Shown here: positions 51,531 through 62,235 of the stretch, one piece after another
Layout: every line of letters begins with the position of its first letter
Position numbering within the stretch: the stretch's first letter is position 1
Origin: Certhia americana
Lineage: Eukaryota > Chordata > Aves > Passeriformes > Certhiidae
Direction of reading: 5' to 3'
Assembly: GCA_018697195.1 (NCBI GenBank)
Contig: CM031879.1
Span: forward strand, 47,859,440 to 47,923,439
DNA length: 64,000 nt
Made by a program: the position numbers and the translations under genes
Notes under the pieces: model-generated
What the model was told of the DNA's origin: nothing
Seen by the model: only the letters and a program-made list of their open reading frames with translations
The model's database searches: none

Positions 51531-53209
51531 TGAATTTAGAATGTGATACAGCAGGTCTTTTGTACCAGCAAGCCATAATACTCAGTCTGGGGACATCAGT
51601 GGGCCAGCAAAGTCAAGCGCTCAACTCCCCTTGATTTCCATGGGCTTTTGAAGTATGGATGAGGTAGTGATTAATGAAACCTTCTCCATTTTATTCGTAA
51701 TTATTTCACCTGGCCACTTCCTAATTGTACAGTTTTGATAGTACATAGGTTCTTGCTCCTATATACATGCAGGATTGATGGATTTCATCTGGAGCCTCCC
51801 ACTCACTCCAAACCTCTGGTTCTTCTAGTGCATTAAAGGTCAGGCTTCAAGCAATTTTCTTGCCAGGGTACTTCTTATTCCATCTCAGGTGTTTTGTAAT
51901 TAGATAATACAACACTGTGATGTATGTGAAAGGTGCTTTATAAATCAGTATGTAATAACAACATAACAATACTGCATCTATTTGTTAAAGAAGAGGAAGG
52001 GTATTCTGACTATCCAGAATATAATTTCTTCAAGGTGAACCTGAGGCATGACACTGGGCCTAGAGAGCACTCTTGCTGTGTGGAATTGCCATCCCTATCT
52101 ATCCCACCACCCTAGGAGGCCGTGCTGCAGAGGCTGAAGCACAGAGCCAGGCATTCTCTCACCCCAGTTTTGTGTCTGGGGTTGCCACTTACATGTGAAC
52201 AATAAAGTCACCTGGAAGTCAAGAGACAGACTTTCAAGGGTGTCAAGACATCTAAGGGTAATCAATAGTCACTGGGATTTTCACACCTATCTCCAACTGC
52301 AGTGACTGAGAGATGGTGCTTAAGTTCGCTTTAGACAACCTAATGCCTCTGAAGACCTGACTTTTCATTTTCCTTTGCTCTTGCTTCTCTGTGCAGCAGA
52401 GGTAATGCTGCCTGCCTGGCAAAGGGCTGACAGTTTTCACCCTGTCATGACCACATTTAATCTGTGTCAGAAAAGTGCTGTTTAAAAAGCAGAAGATGTT
52501 GCTGTATTTTTGGGAAGTGCTAATGGCCACCACATGCCAGCCTTTGACATACAGGTGACTACAAACACAGCAACAGCCAAATGAGCAATTGAGCCATCCT
52601 TCCTGAGGTAACCATACTTGTCTTGATGCACAGGAAGCAGGGATACCTAGGCATGCCCTGAAGTAAGTAATCCTGCCATCAGGAGCAGCCCAGTGCCATC
52701 AGACTCGGATGTGAAGACTCACCTGGTGCTGTGTCCTATATGGATGTGGCCCAAACATCCATCCAAGACTCTGATCAGGCTGGGGAGAAGCCTTCCAGGC
52801 CCCTTCAGGCAATGAAGGGGTAGGAGATTCTAGGCACAGCCTCCCAGCTTTGAATAGCAACAACCCTGGGTGTTCCTCATCTAGGGCTGCCAATACATGC
52901 AGAGTGTTTATATGATCAAGTCACTGGGTGGGAGAGCAAGAAAATCAGCTAAATGGGGCTATATCAGTTCTTGGAAGCCTTGGGAATGGAAGAAAGATGC
53001 TCACCATTTTCAGCACCCATATATACATATTTATTCTCACAACTACATTCAGTTCTGTGCTGATGTCTCCAAGCTTTCATCTTCCTGAAAGCAGCAGTTC
53101 CAGTGACAGGGTGCTTTGTACCCTCGGGCTGGATGCCAACTGCTGTGTGCTGAGTTACCCATGTACGGTCAAGCCAGTTTAGCTGCTTAAAATTTCAGTC
53201 TTAGCTGGG

Positions 53210-53336
53210 AGATCATCTGCTGATGATATGTCTGCCAGCTATAAAACCTGCCAGTTATAATCTCCATCTTTCTACCGTGGTCTTAAGAGGAAGAAGAATT
53301 AAGATTTAAATGCCCTTAAAATGGCATATTTAAATA
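53210..53336 (+). repeat. Local direct repeat, copy A
   Basis: Shares an ordered series of blocks with copy B 808 bp away: AGATCA, TATGTC, ATAAAACCTG, CAGTTATA, TTTCTACC, AATTAAGATT, AATGCC and ATATTTAA. It also has an inner repeat, CTGCCAGCTATAA then CTGCCAGTTATAA. It matches no family I recognise. Confidence 0.75.
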
Positions 53337-54017
53337 CTCCTCATAATATATGAGGTACTCTTTTAGAGCCATAAGAGTGAGGATTTCTTCAGAATTGCAG
53401 CTGAGTACACATTGGAGTCCTGGTCTTCACTGTCCCTTCCCACAAGAGACAGACATGCTCACAGAAAGTGGGCTGTGCAAATGTTGAGCAGGAGAGAGTG
53501 CTTCAATGGCTTATACCTGTTGAGGAGAGCTGAAGAAAAGACCCATTTTCCCTTCTTTTGCTATCCCAGACTGAAGTTGCATCAGAGGAAGAGATGCACA
53601 GGGGCTGAATTGTGCTACTATTGCTCAGTGCTTGAGCTAACTAAAAAAACCCCCCAGGTTCTGCTGTATGACAGCACAGAGCTTAAAACATGGGGCAGAA
53701 ACAGATGGGTGGTTGTGTAGGAGCTGCACTAATTCCAGCCTGGGCCCTCATTCCTATACCCTGCTGTAGAGTTGTTGGTATATGTTAGTCTGGGTTCAGT
53801 GCTCTATCTCAGTGATCTGGTTCCTGAAGCATCTATACAGACACACAAAGCAGGTAATTCATAGATTGTCCTTCAATTATTCCCTTCCCTAGCAGCTCTG
53901 GGAGACAGTTACTTGGCTAGAAGAGGAGGAAACACATCCACTCTGTCTGGGATCTGGTCCATCTCTACAAATTGGAAAACTGTATAAAATAGGTCTGCTT
54001 TACCATCCTCACTAAGC
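53337..54017. other. DNA between the two direct-repeat copies, no gene seen
   Basis: Single-copy sequence. The 102-codon frame at 53412-53720 (+) has no motif. Confidence 0.55.
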
Positions 54018-54160
54018 AGATCAGGGGACTGCAGGCGGTATGTCCACAAGTCATAAAACCTGTCAGTTATAGTATTTATATTTCTACCATGTATTTAAAA
54101 GAAATAAACTTAGAGAAGGTTAATTAAGATTTTAATGCCTCTAAAGCGATATATTTAATT
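54018..54160 (+). repeat. Local direct repeat, copy B
   Basis: Same block order as copy A with indels, notably a longer stretch between TTTCTACC and AATTAAGATT. The similarity ends near 54160 on one side and 54018 on the other. Confidence 0.75.
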
Positions 54161-56568
54161 ATGGGGAACTGATCAGGTCAGGGTGCACCTCAGACTTCAT
54201 CAAAAGCAGAAGTAGTGTCAGGATGTAGGGATCAACCCTAGTGCCTGTGGTGCAGCTGAACTGAATAGGAAAGGGAGTCAAGGCCTCTGGCTGTCATATC
54301 CCTGCTGTTTGCTTTGGACACCCAGCCAGACCATACCACACCACAGCTCTTTGCAGCCCTTGTGTCTGGGCTTCCTTGTCAGAGAAACCAGAAGGATGGG
54401 CAGAAGTGGAGTCAGCCCATGGCTGGAGAATGTATCAGGAGATCTTCTGAGCTCCTGCGTAAGTCCAAATTTTCAGACACAGCTTCCATTGCACTAATAC
54501 ATCACATGTGACACCCCGTGTCTAATGTGACCTTTTGAGATGGATCACCTGAATTATCTTCTGTATTCCATTGCATCCTCCCAGCTTTAGCAGATTTTGA
54601 GATCAACCAGGCTAACCAGGAATGATGGTAAAGGCTCTACAGCTATCTAGCTCATTCCTGAGACATGTAGTCCCTCTATGGAAGCACCACAGATTAAATA
54701 AAATAATGACATTGATTTTTGTTTTCTGTTTAATGTTGTCAACACTCCTCCCTTCTGTATTTCTTGTTTCTTTTTCCTATCTATCTAATAACGTTTCTGA
54801 AATCTTCCTAAAGTGCCAGCAAATAACAGTTGTATAAGCACATCTTATTGGTGCAAAATCTTTGCAAGTGCTTAGACAAAAATTCTGTCTTTTCAAGTAG
54901 AAATAGTCGCCCCTTCAACTTTTGTCACATTTAAGCCCTACACCATCTCCAAAACTTTGATTTATTAATTCACTAAGTCCCAAAGAGTTTTTATTGCTGT
55001 TGAACTCTGCAAAATAACTGAAATCCCTGAGTAAAAGCCAGGAGTTCTGTCTTGTACATGACAGGCAGTGTTCAAGCATGAGATCAGAGATGGTGTGGAG
55101 GCTGGACAGTGTCAGCCACATCTTCTACATAGGCAGCTGCACACCAGCAACTGATTAGGTGTTTTGACATAGATGTGTCACTGAGGAAGTCATAAGGCGG
55201 AGGCAAGCTTCAAAGGGGGAACTTTAGAGCTCCTTCTCATCATATTAGCAGCATATTATGATGCTTTATTGCGCTGTGAGAACATAAGAAATCTTCTAGT
55301 GAGAAAGAGTACACAGCTCCCACGGCATGAACCCAGCAACTAAGCATGTGTGCAAGTATAAAGGAAAAACAATTTTCACCCTTCACTCTCTGATAATTCT
55401 CTCAGCTGTCCTTCTCTTGTGTCACCTTTTCAACAGTTTTCTGCGTACTGGAAGATTTATGCATCTCCCAATCTCTGACTACATCAGCTCTACTGTGGAA
55501 AGCTGGGGATAAATTTAGAGGAAACTGAGACGTTACATTCAGAAGTTATAGCAGAAGTTATAACTGGACAGAAATTATAGGATAAAACACAGCTGCTGCT
55601 CCCTGGATGGGACACATTTGGCATGCTCCACAATGGTTCTTCATACAACAGTAAGCACCTGCTAAGGGGGGGTGGAATGCATCAAATATTTATTTGCTGT
55701 CCTGCTGCCTACCCAGTTGCTCCTGGTTTTGTTTTGCCACCCCTTAGCACTCCTTTGCTGTGCCTTTACTGATTTGCACTTACTGATTTCATACCACCTC
55801 TTAAGCTTTTCAGCACCTGTAGCTTTGCATCCCTGTTTTACAGGATACTTCCAGTATCAGTTTGGTGCTAGCCCTAAGACTATTATGTGTGTCCCTTATT
55901 ATTGCATTCCAGTGCATCCCAGATATTACTGAAAATTATGAGTGGAGCCTGACCATCCACTGAATAGACAACAGTCTTTATAACAATTATATAACTTATA
56001 AAATAACAATTTATAGCCTGTCCAGAGATAGTAAGCTTAAGAGTGGCCTCTAAAAGTCATCTTGCCCTTAGGATTGAAGCTGTTTTTGATGGATGAGATC
56101 TATTTTGCTTTCAAAGTACCCAGTGCTCATCACTACCTAGCCTCAAAAGGCAGTGTCTTCCTACCACTCACTAGCACAGTCCTTCCTGGAATCAGCAGGC
56201 CTGATTAGAGAGTCGTAGAGCCATATTAATGAGGTGCTGCTCCCAAGGTTTGAAGATTTCCTAAAAGAAAATTGTGTAGCCAGGCCAGAAATTATTTTTA
56301 TTTTACTTTCTGCAATAAACATGCAACAAGAGTATGCATGCAGTAATTGGTAGATGTATCTACACCTAAGCATGGCTCTACCTGTTGGGACAAGTTGCTT
56401 AAGTATGTGTGCTGCTTATGAAAGTGCCTAGAAGTGGTTACCAGGGAGACCCTAAGAGCCAAGCAGCTGTATTTGTACTTTTCCTGGTATCCTTGTAGCT
56501 CGTAACTCTGCCATACTTATGGACTGCCCTCAGAAATGCCTACTACAGAGTGACACCTGACTGGGGTC
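54161..56568. other. Single-copy DNA, no gene seen
   Basis: Only a small imperfect duplication of CAGAAGTTATA at 55540-55563 stands out. Confidence 0.55.
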
Positions 56569-56645
56569 TGTTCTGCTTTCAGGTGGAGTAGTTAATTTTC
56601 TTCGTAGTTGCTAGTACAGATCTACACTTTGACTTTTGAACAGAA
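56569..56645 (+). mobile_element. Short LTR-end scrap, ERV
   Basis: TGTTCTGCTTTCAGGTGGAG, followed by AGTTAATTTTCTTCGTAGTT and a worn remainder to TTTTGAACAG, resembles the outer U3 edge of the LTR family at 6822-7414. That copy has, on its minus strand, TGTACTGACTTTGGCTGGGG and AGTTAACTTCCTTCACAGTG. Only ~75 bp is recognisable, and it lies in the opposite orientation to the full LTR. The call rests on these two aligned blocks and may be wrong. Confidence 0.45.
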
Positions 56646-59033
56646 AGAACAAACGAAAAACCAGCATCCCTTTTGCTAATCTCAAAGTGAGAAGGATTAA
56701 TAAACTGTGAATTTTCAGGGAACTGTTACTCAGTTGAAGTCATGTCGCCTTTCGTTTCCTGCCTGCAAAATCCCTGAGGCATGCAGAGCTACAAAGTCAC
56801 ACTCAGGCACACTCCAGCAAATGTTGGGGCAGGTTCTCTAAGTATTTAAAAGGGGAATAATCCTTTTGTGTGATTTTGAGACACCACTTTGGAACTTTTT
56901 TCAGAGGAAGCGGTTTCATTGAAATTGAAGTACCCACTATAGCTTTTATAATTTTAGTTAATATGTTCCCTAACGTTCTGCTTTCAGTGACATCAACATA
57001 TTTATGAGGATCAAAAGTAGAGGTAGATTTCACTGTGGATTTCTACAGTATTTTTTCTGGCACCCTTATGACTGCAGCATCTTCATATGTATTTTGACCA
57101 TAAAAAGAATTCAGATTTGCTTCTCCATGGTTCCTCCAGCTACTTGTATTTCTATTTCATGACATTACCCAGTTCCCTCTGATGTTACATTACAGTGCTT
57201 CAGTTTTCTGAAGATAGTTCATCCCTGGCTGCAACAGCCGTGGAGACCACAGAGAAGGATATGGCAAGTGCTGAGAGGTGATGGTCACTCTCAGTTGACT
57301 ACAGAATGATTGAGACCTGTACTAGATGCCTTTTCAGATGGCTATAAGTGAGATGAATCCCTTGGCATCCCAAATGGTCCCTTTGTCCCTTCTGTTTCCC
57401 AGGACTGCTAAAGCACATTCCATGGAGCTGGAAATTCACAGCACAAACCTCCAAGGGTGGGCAGTCTATGCCATGAAGGCACAGAATCCCCTACCACAGA
57501 GATACTCAAACTTGTGGTTTCTCTTGAGCTGGGGAGGGAGGTTTGTATTTGTTGTGATTCAAGCCAGCAGAAGAGTCCAGCTATGCTGCAGAATCTTGTG
57601 AGAGACAATCTGACACCCTGATGTACTGGGACTTCATGGCTGCCACTGGCTTTGTTCCAGCAAACTGCTGATGTGGGATGGCACTGCAGCAGTTCTGGTC
57701 TGAGAACACACTTACCTAAGCAATGCACCTTTTGCTCTTAATCCTGTGCTGCCTTGGATTCTTCTTCTGCCTGATTTGCTTCATTTTATTACCCAGAAAA
57801 AAAGAAAATAAATTACCCAGAAGGCATTGTGATCAAATTGCTGAAGTTCAGTGAAACTTTTCTATTTCTTTTCACAGAGTGCTTTTCTGTACTTTATCAT
57901 ACTTACCTGAAAGCTTCTCATGTGGTTAGAAATGGAGTTCATAACACTAATTAAACTCTCAGGACATGAGCAGAAGCTGAAGATGGGCTGTCAGAGACGT
58001 CAAACTGGTGTCTATAGTCCCAGGCAAATGCATAATTTGTCTCATTAGATTTTATTTTATTTTTTTAATGAATCTACTTCTTTTAAGTTTCTCCTAGGAA
58101 TTCAGTTTTTAGGTTATCTAGGGTATTTTTTCACACCCAAGGAGGCTGGAATCATCCACCTTTTAGCCTGAAACCTCACAAGTCACTTAAGGCTCCTGGC
58201 AATTATAGACGCTAAGATGCAGCCGCAGAGCATCTCCTAAAGTAAAGTGTCTGTTGTCACCATTGGTCTGACTCCCAAGCCCAACTGATTCCCTAGAGGG
58301 AAAAACATATTTTCCTCTGGCTGAAGGGAAAATGGCATGGTGGATTTTAAGTTTGGAAGTGGGAAATACAGGTGGAAGAGCATACCATAAGAGGACAAAA
58401 TAATCATGGAAGTCTCAAAATTTTATGTGGCTGAGACATATATGCCACTTGTATTTCTAAATCACTAATCTTATAAAAACAAAACTCCAAACAGATGCAT
58501 TGCTAGAAATGAAAAGTCACTTAGTGGTTGCAAAATTCACTTCAGGCTGCTAATTTGTAAACTAATGAACTCTTTTCAACCATAATAACTACATTAGGCA
58601 TCTATTAAAATATTAAGGAAAGAAGGCAACCAAGTCAGAGATGATATTATGTTTTTATTTCCTGTATACCAGATACTATATGTGCCTGAGAATGTGGGAA
58701 AAGAAACCATAATATTGCCCTATTATGGTTTATAATGGAGAGGAAATTAGATACAAAGACATTGCTTGACTTTACAGTCAGAGCAACAACAGCATTGGCT
58801 GCTAGATGCAGTTCATCTGAGTCTCATCTGGTGTCCTGAGAAGCTTGAAACAAAGGTGTGAACTAGGAAGGCAGAGGGCCATTCAGCACACTCTCCCATC
58901 AATGTCTTTCATTTACCTGCTGAAGTTTGAAATTTCTTTCATGGATCCATATTAGAAAAAACTAACAAATATACAGAACTTTAGTTTCAGAGTGTGATTT
59001 CAATCTCAGTAGCTCAGCTTGGCCTTGAAGCCA
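56646..59033. other. Single-copy DNA, no gene seen
   Basis: Nothing recognisable. Frames at 57326-57601 (+) and 57408-57728 (-) overlap and lack motifs. Confidence 0.55.
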
Positions 59034-60620
59034 TCAAGTATTACTCACTGTAAAACCAATCACATCCAAGTCTCCATAGCCATCATTGTCCAAAATAAAT
59101 GAATGCTGTTGTTCTTCTGAATTCTTTAGGTCTTCCAATATACACATAATATTCTGGTACCATGTTTGGGTGCTGCATTGAGTTTGGACCTGAGGCAAAG
59201 TCGAGTAGAAAAGGCTCCCTTGGACAAAACTGATTAAAATGTCCAGGGAAAGGACTCCTTGTATTTCCCTCACTAGGGGAAAATGCCTCTAAATTGTTGT
59301 CTGATGGCTGGAGCACAAAGAGCCCTCAAGCTTGCACCAAATCAAGCAAGGTTAAAGGGAGCCTAAAATTTAAGGGAAGCCTTGCTTGGTTTGAAAGCCT
59401 CAGAGGGCACTTCTGTTTGGCCCTTCAGAGATTTCTTTTTGAGTCCTGGAGGGTACTTCTCTACAGCAGTGGAAAGGCCCTTCAGGGTTTTCTGGGAGCT
59501 TTTGTTCTTTTTGAATTACTCTTGTCCCTTCACTTGTTTGTCATTCAGACAGCAGCCTTCAGGGAAATGCCACAGACAGCAACAGAGGATCCGAAGAGAG
59601 TGGCAAGGGCAGAAACTCTCACAGGAAAATGCACGTTCATTCTGCTCTCTGCTTTTCCACAGCATCTTGGTGTGTCTCAAAGGTTTGAGCAATTTGGGGA
59701 AATGTGCTTTTTGAAAATGTTATTCTTGCACAAATCTTTGAAAGAAAATGTCCAGGGAGAAGAACAGAATAGTCATCTGAGAGTGCTTCAGTGAAAGGCT
59801 GCCTGGCCAGGACAAGGGTGAAAAGAAGGGGATATTCCTTTCAGTGAAAGGGGGAGCAAGGAGTGGAACAAAAAAATGAGTGCACTTGTGCCACAGAAAT
59901 GATCAGATGTTAAATGAGCATCATGTGAAGAAGATTTTCAGAACTGAGTAATCCACTGAGCTAAAGTCCCATGACTATTGTGGGACAGGACTCACAAAAT
60001 TTTACCATATTTTTCTTGGAAAAATCCATAGTGCTTCCCAAGCCACTTGAACATCAGAGTTTTGAGGTGCAAGCTCTGGAGAGTTCTGCCTGGTCAGAGT
60101 ACTTCCCTTTGCAATTCCCAGGGATAAGCAGATGCTTGAATCTGCAGTGTTTCATGGGTGGGTGGTCAGAAGAAAAGGAAGTTGACAGGAAGCCTGTTTT
60201 TCCTCAGACTGTTAGAATATCAAAACAATATCCTGGCACACTGTTCATTAACCGGCAAAAGGAAAATATAACCAATCTTCTGTTGAAAAACTTCTGGCCA
60301 GATTTTGTTGAAGGACATGAGGACGAAGATGTAGGTAAGGTCTGTGAAATGCACAAGACATGGCTGGGCATGGCTGCCACTCAGCAAGTGATAAGAAATC
60401 ACCAGAGAGGAAATTCTCCTGTAAGGAGAATCAGAACTGGTGCTCAGTATGTTGTCTCCTGGCTGCAGACAACCAGCCATGAAAGATTACTTCACTGGAA
60501 CCAGCCAAAATACTCTTCTTCTCTCAGGGTCTGCTTCTCCAGAAAGGTGGTGCTAAGGTCAGGTTTTCTGCATTCTTGGGGAAGTTGGCACTTCGGAACA
60601 GCCGAACAGCCATAGGAGTA
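59034..60620. other. Stop-poor stretch, coding status unclear
   Basis: It carries the two longest open frames of the window, 59294-59794 (+, 166 codons) and 59971-60615 (+, 214 codons), plus two overlapping minus frames at 59034-59316. On the minus strand one of these frames runs into ACAGTGAGTAATA, a good 5' splice-donor match at about 59047. No domain, signal peptide or membrane segment is visible in any of them. The plus frames are in different phases with stops between. I favour chance openness, with an exon or old pseudogene as the alternative. Confidence 0.3.
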
Positions 60621-61371
60621 TTTGGGACAGCAGTTTGCAGCCTGCAGGCTCCCCTGGGGCTCACTGCTGTTTCTAAGTGACTGGTGAAGCTAGGTCAGAA
60701 AAGAAAGGTCAGTACACTTAAAGCATTTTTTCAGTTCTGGTAGTAAACTGCAGGGAGCCAGAAGTTATCACTCTAGAAATAATCATGGAATTAAAGCATG
60801 GGCTTGATTCAAACATTAGTGCTTGTGCATGTGCTTGTGGCCCCAACAAGTCTCATGTCTGAAGCAGAGCTAGTCACTCCTCTCTACCACACACTGATGC
60901 CAAATCCCCTGGAAAGAAGATCTCCACATTTCTCTGTGCCTCTGGCCACTTGGCTAGACAGATACTGAGCATTTCAACATTCATTATTTGTCTCCTACAG
61001 TTCTCTGGATTCAGCAGCCAATGAGACTGCAATTTTCAATATTATTTTGCACACATCACCCTGACCAGACTCTCAAAGAGCTCATGTCTGTCTGCTCAGC
61101 CAAGTTTTCACCAGACTGCTGCTCACTGGCATGGTGCACATCAAAGACCTCACTGTTGTGTTTGTGTCTTGAGCATGAACCAAGAATTGCTATAACTCAA
61201 GGTACAAGATCCAGAAAAATCATCTTTGGACCTTTAAAACCACGAGTTTCTCACCTGCAATCACCCTAGAGACGTCTGAATCATCAGAGGTCCATAACTG
61301 GATGAGGTCTCTCTAAGAGCTCCAGCAATCCCAATTGAGTTTTACAACTGATATCAATAAAAGCAAAATTT
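60621..61371. other. Single-copy DNA, no gene seen
   Basis: Nothing recognisable up to the CR1 tail. Confidence 0.55.
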
Positions 61372-62225
61372 AGAATCATAGAATCACAGAACGGCTTGGA
61401 TTGGAAGGGACCTTATAGATCATCTAATTCCAACCCCCCTTCCATGGTCAGGGACACCTTTCATTTGACCAGGTTTCTCAGAGGCCCAGGGATGGAGCAC
61501 CCACAACACTTTCAGGGATGGAGCACCCACAACTTCTCTTGGCAACCTGGTCCAGTGCCTCACCAACTTCACAGTAAAGAATTTCTTCCCAATCTAAGCC
61601 TACTCTCTCTGTTTGGAAGCCAGCCCCCACCCCCACTCCCCCACCTTGTCACCCTGTTTTTGTATATAGTGTCTCTTCATCTTTTTTGTAGGTTTCCTTC
61701 AGGTACTAGAAGGCAGCAGTTGGGTCACCTTCTCTCCTCCAGGCTGAAAAACCAAATTCTCTCAGCTTTTCCTTGTAGGAGAGGTGCTCCATCCCTCTGA
61801 TTTTCTTTTTGTCCCTCCTCTCTAGCAGATTGATGTTTGTTTTTATGCTGGGAACCCCAGAGCTGGATGCAGCACTGCAGGGGGGGTCTCACCAGAGCAG
61901 TGGAGAAAGAAACAGAATCCCCTCCCTCACCCTGCTGTCCACACTGCTTTGGAAGCAGCCCAGGATTCAACTGGCTTTCTGGGCTGTGAATTCACATTGC
62001 CACATCATGCTCAGCCTCCGACCTACCAGCACCCCCAAGTCCTGCTGGGCAGGGCTGCTCTGAGCCTGTTCATCACCCAGCCTGTGTTGATACCTGGGGT
62101 TGCTCTTACCCAGGTGCAGCACCTTGCATCTGCTCTTATATTCAACCCCATGAGATTTCCTTGGGCCCACTTCTCAAGCTTGTCCAGGTCCCTCTGGATG
62201 GCATCCCATCTTTCAGGATCTCTCT
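61372..62225 (-). mobile_element. CR1 LINE, antisense copy with ORF2 C-terminus
   Basis: It begins with the reversed tail (GAATCATAGAATCACAGAAC) and TTGGATTGGAAGGGACCTTA. It then follows the CR1 3' UTR and ORF2 end: TTCCAGTGCC-type block near 61550, GTACTAGAAGGCAGC near 61705, GAGAGGTGCTCCATCCCTCT near 61780 and CTCTGGATGGCATCCC near 62200. It is more complete than the 3686 copy but is 5'-truncated near 62215-62240, before RT. The 3' part contains a 26-bp local duplication. It belongs to a different CR1 subfamily from the 32434 copy, judging by the tail-proximal sequence. Confidence 0.95.
61487..61533. repeat. 26-bp duplication inside the CR1
   Basis: CAGGGATGGAGCACCCACAAC occurs at 61487-61507 and 61513-61533 minus one end base of choice. 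The usual CR1 sequence has this block once, so the first copy overwrote the normal sequence. Confidence 0.8.
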
Positions 62226-62235
62226 TGAAGAGCAT
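61967..62235 (-). pseudogene. CR1 ORF2 C-terminal remnant, frameshifted
   Basis: Two overlapping minus-strand frames hold consecutive pieces of the CR1 ORF2 C-terminus. 62023-62235 gives AIQRDLDKLEKWAQGNLMGL, and the next part, KVLHLGKSNPRYQHRLGDEQ with SSPAQQDLGVLVGRRLS, lies in the other frame (61967-62170). A frameshift near 62120-62160 separates them. It is a dead retrotransposon fragment with no host role. Confidence 0.9.

Larger units (their letters stand above)
45031..53209. other. Long single-copy stretch, no gene seen
   Basis: Contents are simple repeats only: A20 at 46852-46871, a short (CTC)n at 47211-47223, a 16-base T run at 49190-49205, an A-rich tract at 51361-51457 and (CA)n at 51518-51530. 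No exon or mobile element is recognised. Confidence 0.5.
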
